This document shows positions 47,025-55,539 of a DNA stretch of 64,000 nt, in pieces (within the stretch, counting starts at the first letter, position 1; every line of letters starts with the position of its first letter). The DNA comes from Devosia pacifica. Lineage in GTDB: Bacteria > Pseudomonadota > Alphaproteobacteria > Rhizobiales > Devosiaceae. Position numbers and translations under genes: made by a program. Below the pieces are notes generated by a model. That model did not search any database. It worked only from the letters and a program-made list of their open reading frames with translations, and was not told where the DNA came from. The stretch spans positions 310,001 through 374,000 of the forward strand of contig NZ_BMZE01000003.1 of the NCBI RefSeq assembly GCF_014652635.1. Direction: 5' to 3'.

Positions 47025-47051
47025 AACGCGACACATCGCGACCCGGGTTCC
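47025..47051 (-). promoter_or_regulatory. Possible EcfG (general stress) promoter of the PRC-barrel gene
   Basis: On the minus strand GGAAC (47047-47051) and CGTT (47025-47028) are spaced by 18 bases, resembling the GGAAC/CGTT elements of the alphaproteobacterial general-stress sigma factor EcfG; spacers of 16-18 are usual. It lies 39 bases before the PRC-barrel start. Motif only. Confidence 0.4.
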
Positions 47052-47164
47052 GTTTTTCAACCCAGGATCGGCAAAGACACGGCAAGACCGGAACCGCCGC
47101 AGGTTTGAAACATTTGGATCATTAACGGGTGCCAATAGTGGACCACAAAGCACGGAGCGGTAGC

Positions 47165-47419
47165 TTGGCAGATACCCCCGATCAGCAGGCCGAACAGTCG
47201 TTGATGCCGATGCAAATCGCCCATCATGCTCTGCTCACTCCGCGCGAGAAGCTTGATTTGCTGCACGCGCTTAAAGGTCAAAGCCAAGGCGTTCTCGAAG
47301 ATGGGGCCGAGCTAGGGTTCTCAATCGACGAAATCGACGCCGCTATGGCCGAAGTCCAGAACGAGATGGCGCAAGGCGCGGGCTCGTTTGAGAATCTCGA
47401 AGGAAAACAGAATGGCTAG
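47165..47419 (+). CDS. Small hypothetical protein
   Basis: 84 residues from a TTG at 47165 that has GGAG seven bases upstream; a GTG at 47129 is an alternative. Soluble-looking with the helical stretch LLTPREKLDLLHALKGQ and no signal peptide. Overlaps the next gene by 8 bases, so both are probably co-transcribed. Not recognised. Confidence 0.6.
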   Translation: MADTPDQQAEQSLMPMQIAHHALLTPREKLDLLHALKGQSQGVLEDGAELGFSIDEIDAAMAEVQNEMAQGAGSFENLEGKQNG

Positions 47420-47708
47420 GCCAACCCAGACCTCCGGAAACGGGTCTATGGACCCACCCAAGAACGAGCATATCGAGCCCTCGCTGGAAACGGCGGATAC
47501 GCCAACCGACGAGATGCTGAAGGCACAGGATAACGCAGATCCTGGGCCGACACCGACCAGCCCGGCGAGCTGGTGGCTCTACGGGCTGATCGGGTTAGCG
47601 GTCGTCGTCGTCATCCTGTTCGCAATGCAAGCGATGACCAATGCGCCGGGGACTGCGGTCGAGCCAGGCTCGCCAACATCAGCCCCAGTGAGCGAAAGCG
47701 TCGAGTAA
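47412..47708 (+). CDS. Small single-pass membrane protein
   Basis: 98 residues from the ATG at 47412 behind AAGGA. A polar N-terminus (about 1-50, Pro/Thr/Asp-rich) precedes one transmembrane helix (SWWLYGLIGLAVVVVILFAM, about 53-72) and a short Pro/Ser-rich tail. Family not recognised. Translationally coupled to the preceding small gene; convergent with the OmpA lipoprotein. Confidence 0.6.
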   Translation: MARPTQTSGNGSMDPPKNEHIEPSLETADTPTDEMLKAQDNADPGPTPTSPASWWLYGLIGLAVVVVILFAMQAMTNAPGTAVEPGSPTSAPVSESVE

Positions 47709-47712
47709 GAGC

Positions 47713-48378
47713 CTACCCACGAACCGGGGAGAGCTTGATTTCAACGCGCCGGTTCTGGCTGCGCCCGCTCTCGGTCTCGTTGGAGGCAATCGGGCGGGTC
47801 TCGCCCAAGCCTTCAATATAAAAGCGCCGCTGATCCACACCCTGATTTGCGAGAACAGTCGCCACCGATACGGCGCGGCGCTGCGACAGTTCGAGATTGT
47901 AATTATCGCTGCCGGTCGAGTCCGTGTGACCATACACATCGACTATGGTGCGGTTGTATTCGCGCAGGACAAGGGCAACCGAGACCAGCGTATTCATGAA
48001 TTGCGGCTGAACTTCCGCACGATCGGTCTGGAAGGTGATGTTGGACGGCATGTTGAGGACAATCTGCTGTCCGACACGCGTGACGGAGACGCCGGTACCC
48101 TGCAGCTGTGCGCGCAGCTTGGCCTCCTGGTCGTCCATGTAGTCACCGATCGCAGCGCCGGACAAACCACCAATACCTGCGCCAATCAAGGCGGCAAGCC
48201 GTGGGTCTCCCCCCGTTGCCGCGCCAACGATGGCACCTGCGGCAGCGCCACCACCAGCGCCGATCAACGCCCCGCCTGTCATGTTGGAAACCTGCGTTTC
48301 CCCGGTGAAAGGATTCGTGGTGGTGCAGGCGGCTAGCGCGAGCGTTGCGCATGTGGCTACGAGCAGATTGGACTTCAT
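47713..48378 (-). CDS. OmpA-family lipoprotein (YiaD-like)
   Basis: 221 residues from the ATG at 48378. A lipobox at LAAC (Cys near residue 18) follows a short signal peptide. A glycine-zipper stretch (GGALIGAGGGAAAGAIVGAA, about 35-80) precedes an OmpA C-terminal peptidoglycan-binding domain (about 115-215) with ITFQTDRAEVQ, VDVYGHTDSTGSDNYN and LSQRRAVSVA. Such proteins anchor the outer membrane to the wall. Convergent with the small membrane protein. Confidence 0.9.
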   Translation of the reverse strand: MKSNLLVATCATLALAACTTTNPFTGETQVSNMTGGALIGAGGGAAAGAIVGAATGGDPRLAALIGAGIGGLSGAAIGDYMDDQEAKLRAQLQGTGVSVTRVGQQIVLNMPSNITFQTDRAEVQPQFMNTLVSVALVLREYNRTIVDVYGHTDSTGSDNYNLELSQRRAVSVATVLANQGVDQRRFYIEGLGETRPIASNETESGRSQNRRVEIKLSPVRG

Positions 48379-48471
48379 CGGGAAACCTCTGGCAGTAAAT
48401 CGGGCGCGCAGACTTGGCTGCGGCGTGTCGCTTGTGCGGGCGTCTACATGAACGGCGGATGAAGGCAAACG

Positions 48472-49242
48472 CTATACGCTTGCCCAGCCACCATCGACAA
48501 CAAATTGTTGCGCCGAAATCATGGCACTGTCGTCGGCGCCGAGAAACAAAGCCATTCGCGCGCAATCGTCTGGCTCGACATAGCCTGCAAGCGCCTGTGT
48601 CTCTTCGATCTGCCGCTTCCCTGCTTCATCGAGCCATAAGGTCTTTTGACGCTCGGTCATCACCCAGCCGGGCACGACTATGTTCACCCGGACGCCGGAT
48701 TTACCGAGTTCGCGCGCCATGGCGCGGGTCAGGCCGTGGGTTGCGGCCTTCGCGGTCTCATAAACTGGAAGGCGCGGCGACATGATCATCCAGCTGATCG
48801 AGCCAAAATTGATGATCGAGCCGCGACCGGCTTTCTGCATGGCGGGCGCAATGGCCTGGATCGCGAAAAAACTGTGCTTGAGATTGACCGCCATCCGCTC
48901 ATCCCAGATTTCCGGGGTCACCTCGCTCCAGTCATGACGCTGATCGTGGGCAGCATTGTTGACCAAAACCGCCGCATCGCCGTGCGCCTCGGCGAACTCG
49001 GCTATCGCACTTTGGTAGCTGGACGTGTCAGTGATGTCGCAGGCGGCGAACATCGCCGTGTGGCCGGAATCGGCGAGCTCTTTTGCAAGCGCTTCGCCAG
49101 CATCCTCCGCGATGTCGACGAAACCGACAAGAGCACCCTGTTCGGCGAAGGCGCGGACGATCGACGCACCGATGCCGGAAGCGCCCCCGGAAATCACCAC
49201 AGGCCGTCCGGCAAGGCTCGGGTATTTGGCGTAGTTGGTCAC
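48472..49242 (-). CDS. Short-chain dehydrogenase/reductase
   Basis: 256 residues from a GTG at 49242 preceded by GGGAGACC. NAD(P) site SGGASGIGASIV, the NNAAHDQRHDW loop, the catalytic Ser in FGSISW and Y-x-x-x-K in YETAKAATHG are intact, ending VVDGGWASV. The overall look is that of rhizobial sugar dehydrogenases (for example L-arabinose or D-xylose type), but the substrate cannot be fixed. Stand-alone gene 94 bases from the OmpA lipoprotein gene on the same strand. Confidence 0.87.
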   Translation of the reverse strand: MTNYAKYPSLAGRPVVISGGASGIGASIVRAFAEQGALVGFVDIAEDAGEALAKELADSGHTAMFAACDITDTSSYQSAIAEFAEAHGDAAVLVNNAAHDQRHDWSEVTPEIWDERMAVNLKHSFFAIQAIAPAMQKAGRGSIINFGSISWMIMSPRLPVYETAKAATHGLTRAMARELGKSGVRVNIVVPGWVMTERQKTLWLDEAGKRQIEETQALAGYVEPDDCARMALFLGADDSAMISAQQFVVDGGWASV

Positions 49243-49438
49243 ACTGGTCTCCCATTTCGCGCGAGCAATACTGCAAGCATGCCGAAAGCCGCAAGCCAGC
49301 CTAATCGCAAGCCGGAGTGAGGCTATGGCGGACGAAAAGTCGCAGCGACGTGATTGGCACGGAAGGTTAACTACCTTAGGATGACTCTAAAGTACGAGGC
49401 ATTCTCCCGCTGAATTTGCGGGGGGCTTTTGCAGAAGT

Positions 49439-49452
49439 TTGACCGAGGTCAA
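49439..49452. promoter_or_regulatory. FNR/FixK-type box upstream of hemA
   Basis: TTGACCGAGGTCAA is a perfect palindrome with TTGAC/GTCAA arms around four bases, the anaerobox recognised by FNR, FnrL and FixK proteins. It lies 75 bases upstream of the hemA start codon. In Rhodobacter sphaeroides hemA is controlled by FnrL through such sites. Confidence 0.8.
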
Positions 49453-49526
49453 TGCTGCTTGTTTGCAAACGGGTTTGATAAGCGCCACTGGCCGAGCGCT
49501 CGCAACCCGAGAAGGACAAGACACTG

Positions 49527-50807
49527 ATGGATTATCGCGGTATTTTCGAGGACGCGGTGGATGCTCTTCGCCAGGAGAAGCGCTACCGAGTATTCGCTGA
49601 TCTGGAGCGGATTGCCGGGAAGTTTCCTCGTGCCCTCTATCGCGACAGCGCCGACAATGCGCGTGAGATCACCATCTGGTGCTCCAACGATTATCTCGGC
49701 ATGGGCCAGCACGACAGCGTTGTGAGCGCCATGCAGCAGACCGCAGGGCGGCTTGGCGTCGGCGCGGGTGGCACACGCAACATCTCGGGCACGAACCGAC
49801 CGCTTGTCGAGCTTGAACGTTCGCTCGCCGATCTGCACCGCAAGGAAGGCGCGCTGGTTTTCACATCAGGGTTTGTTTCGAACGAGGCCGCAATCTCGAC
49901 CATTGCGCGCCTCATGCCGGACTGCGTGATCTTTTCCGACCAGTTGAATCACGCCTCGATGATCCAGGGCGTGCGCCAGTCCGGCATGCAGAAGCATATC
50001 TTCCGGCACAATGATGTGGCGCATCTGCGAGAATTGTTGGCAGCTACCGATCGCAAGCGGCCGAAGCTCATCTGCTTTGAATCGGTCTATTCGATGGATG
50101 GCGATATTGCGCCAATCGCCGAAATCTGTGATCTGGCCGAGGAATTCGGCGCGCTGACCTATATCGACGAAGTGCACGCTGTCGGCATGTATGGCGAGCG
50201 TGGCGGCGGCATCTGCGAGCGCGAAGGCCTGATGGACCGCATCGACATCATCGAAGGGACCCTTGCAAAGGGGTTCGGTGTGATGGGCGGCTATATTACC
50301 GCCAATAAGGCCATCATTGATGCCGTGCGCTCCTATGCGCCGGAGTTCATCTTCACAACGGCCCTGCCCCCTGCCCTATGCGCCGCAGCACGGGCCTCAA
50401 TCGAGCATCTCAAGAAGTCGAGCGTCGAACGGCAGCAGCACAAGCGGCAAGCGCGTCTCACCAAGGCGATACTTGCCGATGCCGGCCTTCCGGTGATGGA
50501 CACGCCTACACACATCGTGCCACTCATGGTGGGCGATGCTCGCTTGTGCAAGGCCGCCAGCGACATGCTGATGGACAAGCACAACATCTATATTCAGCCG
50601 ATCAATTATCCGACCGTGCCGAAGGGCACGGAGCGGCTGCGGATCACCCCGACGCCGCTGCACACAGACGAAATGGTGTTCGAACTCCGACACGCTCTCG
50701 TCAGCGTCTGGGCGAGCCTCGAGATCCCGCGCGAACAGGCCAGTGCCGAGATCACCGCGAGCAAGCTGACGTCCGGGGATCTTACCCTGCCAACGGTCGG
50801 CGGCTGA
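49527..50807 (+). CDS. hemA: 5-aminolevulinate synthase
   Basis: PLP enzyme making 5-aminolevulinate from glycine and succinyl-CoA, the first step of heme synthesis by the Shemin pathway. 426 residues with the PLP Lys at K248 ([12 protein letters not shown]), the glycine-binding NDYLGMGQH region near 53 and the [17 protein letters not shown] segment; ends in a variable tail. AAGGAC precedes the ATG. An FNR-type box upstream suggests oxygen control. Alphaproteobacterial-type enzyme, as expected in organisms lacking the C5 route. Confidence 0.96.
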   Translation: MDYRGIFEDAVDALRQEKRYRVFADLERIAGKFPRALYRDSADNAREITIWCSNDYLGMGQHDSVVSAMQQTAGRLGVGAGGTRNISGTNRPLVELERSLADLHRKEGALVFTSGFVSNEAAISTIARLMPDCVIFSDQLNHASMIQGVRQSGMQKHIFRHNDVAHLRELLAATDRKRPKLICFESVYSMDGDIAPIAEICDLAEEFGALTYIDEVHAVGMYGERGGGICEREGLMDRIDIIEGTLAKGFGVMGGYITANKAIIDAVRSYAPEFIFTTALPPALCAAARASIEHLKKSSVERQQHKRQARLTKAILADAGLPVMDTPTHIVPLMVGDARLCKAASDMLMDKHNIYIQPINYPTVPKGTERLRITPTPLHTDEMVFELRHALVSVWASLEIPREQASAEITASKLTSGDLTLPTVGG

Positions 50808-51597
50808 GCGCAGCATCCTCGATCACCTGCCGCATGTACCTCATAGTCTCCTCGTGGCGCAGAGTCGGGGAGGCATAGGCTGAACGGACGCCGGGGCAGT
50901 GCGCTCGGAGCAGCAGTGCCTCGTTCAGTATCGCTGCATGCGCCGGGAACCGCGTTAACGCGATGCGCCCTGCGGCAGATTTCGATACGCAGCCATCGCC
51001 ACAGATTGCAGCGTGAAGCCGCGAGATGCCGAGGACACCCCAGCTGACGTTCTCGTCAGATAGGGGCCCCGAAGTCCCGGGGTCTCGTTTGTCGACCCAG
51101 TTTGTCCAGTACGTCTTTAAATTCTGCCGGCTGAAATCGACCACGTCACGACGATCTACAGGGATGCCATAGCGATCCGGTCCCGGGCCGCGCACGGCGA
51201 GGCCGTGGTCTTTCAAGATCATCCAACTGGGCGCATGCCGCTCCGAGCCGCTTTGTGAGAAAACCCGGGCACCCTGCACATAAATCCCGATCCCATTCGG
51301 GTATTGCGCCAGCTCCTTTGCGGTAACGTATATGCCGTCTACTCCTGGCGACGGCTGCTCAGCAACCAGCTCGGCATGGACGGCGGCGATGGCGTCCAGC
51401 TCTAGGATCGCGTTGCACACCGCGACAAAGTCAATATCACTCCGTCCTGGCTGGTAGTCTCCCAAAGCAATGGATCCGACAATGAGAAAGCCGACGCATT
51501 GCCCGGGCAAATGGAAATCCAGCCCGCGAAGCAGACGCGAGACCGCAGACTGGCAGTCTTCTGGTAGCAGGGCAGTCCCGGCGTCGATGTCCGGCAT
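50782..51597 (-). CDS. AadA-like nucleotidyltransferase with DUF4111-type C-terminal domain
   Basis: 271 residues from the ATG at 51597 behind GGAG. An N-terminal nucleotidyltransferase fold ([15 protein letters not shown], with the metal-binding DID pair) and a C-terminal helical domain ([31 protein letters not shown]) match the layout of aminoglycoside (3'') adenylyltransferases. Chromosomal AadA-like proteins often adenylylate other substrates, so resistance is only a possibility. Ends tail-to-tail inside hemA (26 bases) and starts 14 bases after the regulator stop, suggesting an operon with it. Confidence 0.75.
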   Translation of the reverse strand: MPDIDAGTALLPEDCQSAVSRLLRGLDFHLPGQCVGFLIVGSIALGDYQPGRSDIDFVAVCNAILELDAIAAVHAELVAEQPSPGVDGIYVTAKELAQYPNGIGIYVQGARVFSQSGSERHAPSWMILKDHGLAVRGPGPDRYGIPVDRRDVVDFSRQNLKTYWTNWVDKRDPGTSGPLSDENVSWGVLGISRLHAAICGDGCVSKSAAGRIALTRFPAHAAILNEALLLRAHCPGVRSAYASPTLRHEETMRYMRQVIEDAALSRRPLAG

Positions 51598-51610
51598 CCT
51601 GCACTCCAAC

Positions 51611-52252
51611 TCAAGTCGTCAGAACAATCCGCATGAGATCGGCAGTGTTCTTGGCGCCGAGCTTTTCCATGACGCGCGCGCGGTGCACCTCGATGGTGCG
51701 CGGTGAGATTCCGAGTTCACGGCCGGCTTCCTTGTTGGATTGACCGTTCGCTATCAATTGCAGAACTTCGCGCTCACGCGGGGTCAGCTGGCTGAACCCG
51801 CGAGACCCGACCGGCCGGAAATTCCCCTGCTGCTGATCGTGGCCGTTCTGCGCCCGTAGCCGGAGGGCCTCGAGAACGGATGACAGCAAATGCTCGTTGT
51901 CGATCGGCTTGGCAATCACATCTGCAGCGCCTGCCTTTATGGCCTGCACCGCCTCACGCACCATAGGGGCCTCGGTGATCACGAACACCGGCACCCCTGG
52001 GCACCGCTGCTTGATGCGTTCCAGGACGGCCAACCCGCTATCCGCCCCAAGCCGCAGATTGGTCACGACAGCGTCAGGGCATCGCCGTTCGCTGCAGGAA
52101 AAGAACTGACCAAGCTCATGAGAGAAGCTTGTTTGAAAGCCCTCTAACCGGAAGAGGACGCTGAGAGATTCACAGACCGTGGGATCCGGGTCTACAATAT
52201 GGATCAAACGATCTCTGTTCAGATAACTCTGATAATATGCTTCATCATTCAT
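51611..52252 (-). CDS. FixJ/NarL-type regulator with Asn at the phosphoacceptor site
   Basis: 213 residues from the ATG at 52252. The N-terminal receiver-like domain (about 15-130) has the FixJ pattern IHIVDPDPTVCESL and AKPIDNEHLL, but the acceptor Asp position reads VVTNLRLG with Asn65 and the acidic pair is D21-P22-D23. A NarL/LuxR helix-turn-helix follows (LTPREREVLQLIANGQSNKEAGRELGISPRTIEVH). Without the Asp the domain is unlikely to be phosphorylated, so it may be constitutively active or ligand/partner-controlled. Two palindromes lie upstream. Confidence 0.85.
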   Translation of the reverse strand: MNDEAYYQSYLNRDRLIHIVDPDPTVCESLSVLFRLEGFQTSFSHELGQFFSCSERRCPDAVVTNLRLGADSGLAVLERIKQRCPGVPVFVITEAPMVREAVQAIKAGAADVIAKPIDNEHLLSSVLEALRLRAQNGHDQQQGNFRPVGSRGFSQLTPREREVLQLIANGQSNKEAGRELGISPRTIEVHRARVMEKLGAKNTADLMRIVLTT

Positions 52253-52390
52253 TGGTTTACCTGTTGCCCGAACCACGCCCAATGGTTCAGCCCTCCAACC
52301 CGGCAATACATTCTTTGTCCAGCACGCTGGGCCGATATTGCGGCGACCCGATAGTAGCGTAGGTGAACACGCTTACGTCAGTAAAACTAT

Positions 52391-52438
52391 GTAGGAAGTA
52401 CTACCTACCGATATCTATGCTTAGGTATAAAAGCCTAA
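52391..52438. promoter_or_regulatory. Two 18-base inverted repeats between mscL and the FixJ-like gene
   Basis: GTAGGAAGTACTACCTAC at 52391-52408 is palindromic at 16 of 18 positions. TTAGGTATAAAAGCCTAA at 52421-52438 has perfect TTAGG/CCTAA arms with 8 bases between. Both lie 140-190 bases upstream of the FixJ-like gene and just behind the mscL stop. They look like operators for a dimeric regulator such as a LuxR-type protein, or the second could be an mscL hairpin. Confidence 0.45.
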
Positions 52439-52448
52439 TCGTTTCTGG

Positions 52449-52919
52449 TCAAGCGTTTGGTGGCGGGTTTTGAATGCTATCTGTCGTGCGGCCGGCGCGA
52501 AGCGCATCGCGGATCTCGGTCAACAGCACTTCCTGCTTTGAGGGAGCGGCAGGGGAAGGATCCTGAGCCGCCTGGCGCTTCAGAGAGTTGATGCCCTTGA
52601 CGAAGATAAAGAGTACGGCAGCAATGATCAGGAACTTGACGACTGCATTGATGAACAGGCCGATGTTGAGGGTCGGGATGCCAGCTTCCTGTGCGGCCAC
52701 CAGCGAGGGAACCGCGATGTTTTCAGGATTTGAGAGGACAATGAAAAGGTTGGAGAAATCGACGCCTCCCAGGATGAGGCCGATCAGCGGCATGAACAGG
52801 TCATCGACGATCGACGAGACGATCGCTCCGAAGGAGGATCCGATGATCACGCCGACGGCCAGATCAATCATATTGCCCTTGACGGCAAAATCCCGGAATT
52901 CCTTGAACACACTGGCCAC
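52449..52919 (-). CDS. mscL: Large-conductance mechanosensitive channel MscL
   Basis: 156 residues from a GTG at 52919 with AGGAG upstream (VASVFKEFRDFAVKGNMIDLAVG). Two transmembrane helices with the pore GVIIGSSFGAIVSSIV and the TM2 VVKFLIIAAVLFIFVKGIN, then the helical C-terminal bundle QEVLLTEIRDALRA. MscL opens on hypo-osmotic swelling. In this window it complements the betaine uptake system. Divergent from the hybrid kinase gene. Confidence 0.95.
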   Translation of the reverse strand: MASVFKEFRDFAVKGNMIDLAVGVIIGSSFGAIVSSIVDDLFMPLIGLILGGVDFSNLFIVLSNPENIAVPSLVAAQEAGIPTLNIGLFINAVVKFLIIAAVLFIFVKGINSLKRQAAQDPSPAAPSKQEVLLTEIRDALRAGRTTDSIQNPPPNA

Positions 52920-53036
52920 TGACTTCTCCTGCCTCAGATCACCTTGCTGCTGGCTTGCAGCGCAGAGCACTATGCCAGCAAATTTTAACGCAGGTTATTG
53001 TTTTTTGATCTCTCCGTCGCACGGTCCTCGGCACAT

Positions 53037-54659
53037 ATGAGCTGGAAGGTGAGCGATAGTTGTCTTGCCCTGGCGCTGGCCAGTATGCCTCAGGGGGTGG
53101 CGGTGTTCGACGACTCGCTGAGCATGACCTTTTGCAATCAGCGCTATATAGACCTCTTGGGGCTGCCAGCGGACCTTCACCAGCCGGGTGCGAGGCTACA
53201 CGACATCGCTCTGTTTCTAGCGGATCGAGGGGATTACGGCGAAGGCGCCGTCGAGCAGCTCGCCGCCGACAGAATTGCGTCGATTACCGCTGCACCGCAA
53301 ACCATTACCCGGCGTTCCGACAACAAAGGAAAAGCGCTTGAGTTTCACTCCAGCCGGCTCGCCAACGGGGGGCTAGTCATCAGCCTCACTGATGTCACCT
53401 CCCGCCTCGAAACCGAGAGGGAACTGGCGCGCGTCAACCAGACACTCGAACGACGCGTCAAGGAACGGACAGCTGCATTGACGCGGGCTAACACCGAGCT
53501 CGAGGCGGCGCGGGCGAAGGCCGATGCTGCCAATCTCGACAAGACCAGATTTCTGGCCGCAGCCAGCCACGACCTTTTGCAGCCCCTTAACGCGGCGCGG
53601 CTCTACACCTCCACCCTTATCGAGCGCGCGAAAAATACAGGTGTTGCCGAACTGGCGGATTCCATCGAAGCGTCGTTGTCGGCGGTCGAGGAGATTATGT
53701 CGGTCCTGCTTGATATCTCGCGGATCGACAGCGGGGCTGTGCGTCCCTCCCCCAAAAGCTTCCCCCTCAGCGACTTGCTGCGCAAGATCGAAGTCGAATT
53801 CAGGCCGATGGCCAGGGAGCGCGATGTATGCCTGCGCATCCTGAAGTGTTCGGAAACCGTGGTGGCAGACCGGGCGCTTCTCGGGCGGATCGTGCAGAAT
53901 CTCGTCTCCAACGCGCTGAAATACACAAGGCCCGGCGGCAGGGTGCTGATCGGCGTAAGGCGGCGCGGCAATCGGCTGAGGCTCGACATCATCGATACCG
54001 GAATCGGGTTCAGTCGAGACCAGCACAAGCTGCTCTTTGCCGAATTCTCGCGTCTGGAACAGGGCGCGCGCATGGCCCAAGGGCTCGGGCTTGGACTGTC
54101 GATCGTTCAGCGCCTCGTCGCAACACTCGGTCTTTCACTTGAGCTCGACAGCGCTGAGGCTCGCGGATCAAGATTCTCGCTTATTCTGCCTGCTGCACGT
54201 CGACGTCCCTCGCCTGCCGAGCCTCCCGAGACCCTGCCGGATTCTCACGCCGGCGTGCTCAATCTACGGGTCCTCTGCGTTGACAACGAGCCGCTTATTC
54301 TTGAGGCGATGCAGGGGCTTCTGGGTCACTGGGGATGCGACGTGCGCTGCGCACTGTCGCTAAAGCAGATCGACCGCGAATCGATGCTGGAGGGCTGGTA
54401 TCCGGATCTCGTCCTGATGGATTATCACCTCGAGCAGACGTCCGGCCTAGATGCCATCGAATGGCTGCGCCACAATCTCGGCGGGCACCTGCCTGCGGCT
54501 CTCGTCACCGCGGACCGTAGCCCTTCGGTGCGGGCGCTTGCCGAAGATCGCGGCATCCCGGTTATCATGAAACCAGTGAAACCCGCTGCGTTACGGGCCA
54601 CCATCACGACGCTGGCCAATCAGAGCCGGCGCGGAGTCTTGCGGCGCCCGCAAGGCTGA
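53037..54659 (+). CDS. PAS hybrid histidine kinase (NahK-type)
   Basis: 540 residues from the ATG at 53037; a TTG at 52998 is an alternative. Domains: PAS-7 (about 5-115, LALASMPQGVAVFDD), coiled coil (125-175), HisKA with intact H-box AAASHDLLQPLNAARLY (about 180), HATPase with N-box NLVSNALKYT and GLGLGLSIVQRL, and a C-terminal receiver with acceptor Asp in PDLVLMDYHL. No membrane helix. This architecture matches NahK/ErcS-type kinases that control motile-sessile or alcohol/acetate regulons. The NarL-type regulator is convergent and adjacent. Confidence 0.92.
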   Translation: MSWKVSDSCLALALASMPQGVAVFDDSLSMTFCNQRYIDLLGLPADLHQPGARLHDIALFLADRGDYGEGAVEQLAADRIASITAAPQTITRRSDNKGKALEFHSSRLANGGLVISLTDVTSRLETERELARVNQTLERRVKERTAALTRANTELEAARAKADAANLDKTRFLAAASHDLLQPLNAARLYTSTLIERAKNTGVAELADSIEASLSAVEEIMSVLLDISRIDSGAVRPSPKSFPLSDLLRKIEVEFRPMARERDVCLRILKCSETVVADRALLGRIVQNLVSNALKYTRPGGRVLIGVRRRGNRLRLDIIDTGIGFSRDQHKLLFAEFSRLEQGARMAQGLGLGLSIVQRLVATLGLSLELDSAEARGSRFSLILPAARRRPSPAEPPETLPDSHAGVLNLRVLCVDNEPLILEAMQGLLGHWGCDVRCALSLKQIDRESMLEGWYPDLVLMDYHLEQTSGLDAIEWLRHNLGGHLPAALVTADRSPSVRALAEDRGIPVIMKPVKPAALRATITTLANQSRRGVLRRPQG

Positions 54660-54662
54660 GTT

Positions 54663-55331
54663 TCAGCTCGCGCGGCCGGATGAGAAGGCGGCTTCGAACT
54701 CGCCCTCCTCGATCCTCGATGCGGCGATGACGGCCTGCGTACGGCTGTCGACATCGAGCTTTTGCAGGATTGCCGATACATGCGCCTTCACCGTCGCCTC
54801 GGTAATCGAGAGTTCATAGGCGATCTGTTTGTTCATCAGCCCATCCGACAGCATCATCAGCACGCGCACCTGCTGCGGTGTCAGTGTTGAGAGGCGACGC
54901 ATGAGATCGGTCTGGTCGTCCGCCACTTCGAGCTGCACGTCGTCCGGAACGAATACCTCGCCGGCAAGCACGGTTTCGATGGCGCGGCGTATCTGAGTTG
55001 GCCCGACGGATTTGTGCAAATAGCCGATCGCACCGAGTTCGAAGGCGCGCCTGACCACGGTTGTGTCCTCTACCGCTGAAATGATCATCACCGGGATGTC
55101 GGGATACTGCGCCCGCAACAGCAATAGTCCCGAAAATCCGCGAGCGCCGGGCATGTTGAGATCAAGGAGCACGAGGTCGCAATCACGATCAGCATCCAGC
55201 GCTTTCGCCAGACTCTTCAGATCCTCGGCCTCGTCTACCGTCATCGCCGTGTCGCCGCCGGCCAGTGTGTGATGAAGAGCCGAACGGAACAGCGGGTGAT
55301 CATCGACAATGATGATGCGGCGGCGCGTCAA
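54663..55331 (-). CDS. NarL/LuxR response regulator
   Basis: 222 residues from a TTG at 55331 with AGGAG ahead of it. Receiver domain with intact IIIVDDHPLFRSAL, acceptor Asp in DLVLLDLNMPG and Lys in GYLHKSVGP; helix-turn-helix LTPQQVRVLMMLSDGLMNKQIAYELSITEATVKAH. This is the typical partner of PAS-7 hybrid kinases (AgmR/ExaE/CrbR-like). The convergent orientation to the hybrid kinase, 3 bases apart at the 3' ends, is unusual for a cognate pair but adjacency supports it. Confidence 0.9.
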   Translation of the reverse strand: MTRRRIIIVDDHPLFRSALHHTLAGGDTAMTVDEAEDLKSLAKALDADRDCDLVLLDLNMPGARGFSGLLLLRAQYPDIPVMIISAVEDTTVVRRAFELGAIGYLHKSVGPTQIRRAIETVLAGEVFVPDDVQLEVADDQTDLMRRLSTLTPQQVRVLMMLSDGLMNKQIAYELSITEATVKAHVSAILQKLDVDSRTQAVIAASRIEEGEFEAAFSSGRAS

Positions 55332-55444
55332 TGCTCAACTCCTGTTCCTGATCATCCCTGAGTATGCCCGCCCGGTCCCAATGAAAAGCCCGCTGTAATG
55401 CAGCTGGAATCAGATGAAGCGATTTTTGCACATTGCGACAGGGT

Positions 55445-55461
55445 TTAACCGGTTCTTTACC
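55445..55461 (+). promoter_or_regulatory. CtrA-like site upstream of the PodJ-like gene
   Basis: TTAACC at 55445-55450 and TTTACC at 55456-55461 are direct half-sites 11 bases apart, close to the TTAA-N7-TTAA(C) CtrA consensus with one mismatch in the second half-site. It lies about 80 bases before the PodJ-like start codon. Inferred from motif and the polar-development role of the gene. Confidence 0.4.
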
Positions 55462-55539
55462 ATGTTTTCTCAACAGTAAAGCTTGAGCCCTCGGCACCCG
55501 AATCGCCTGGGCGCCTGAACACCAGCGATTGGGACGCCC

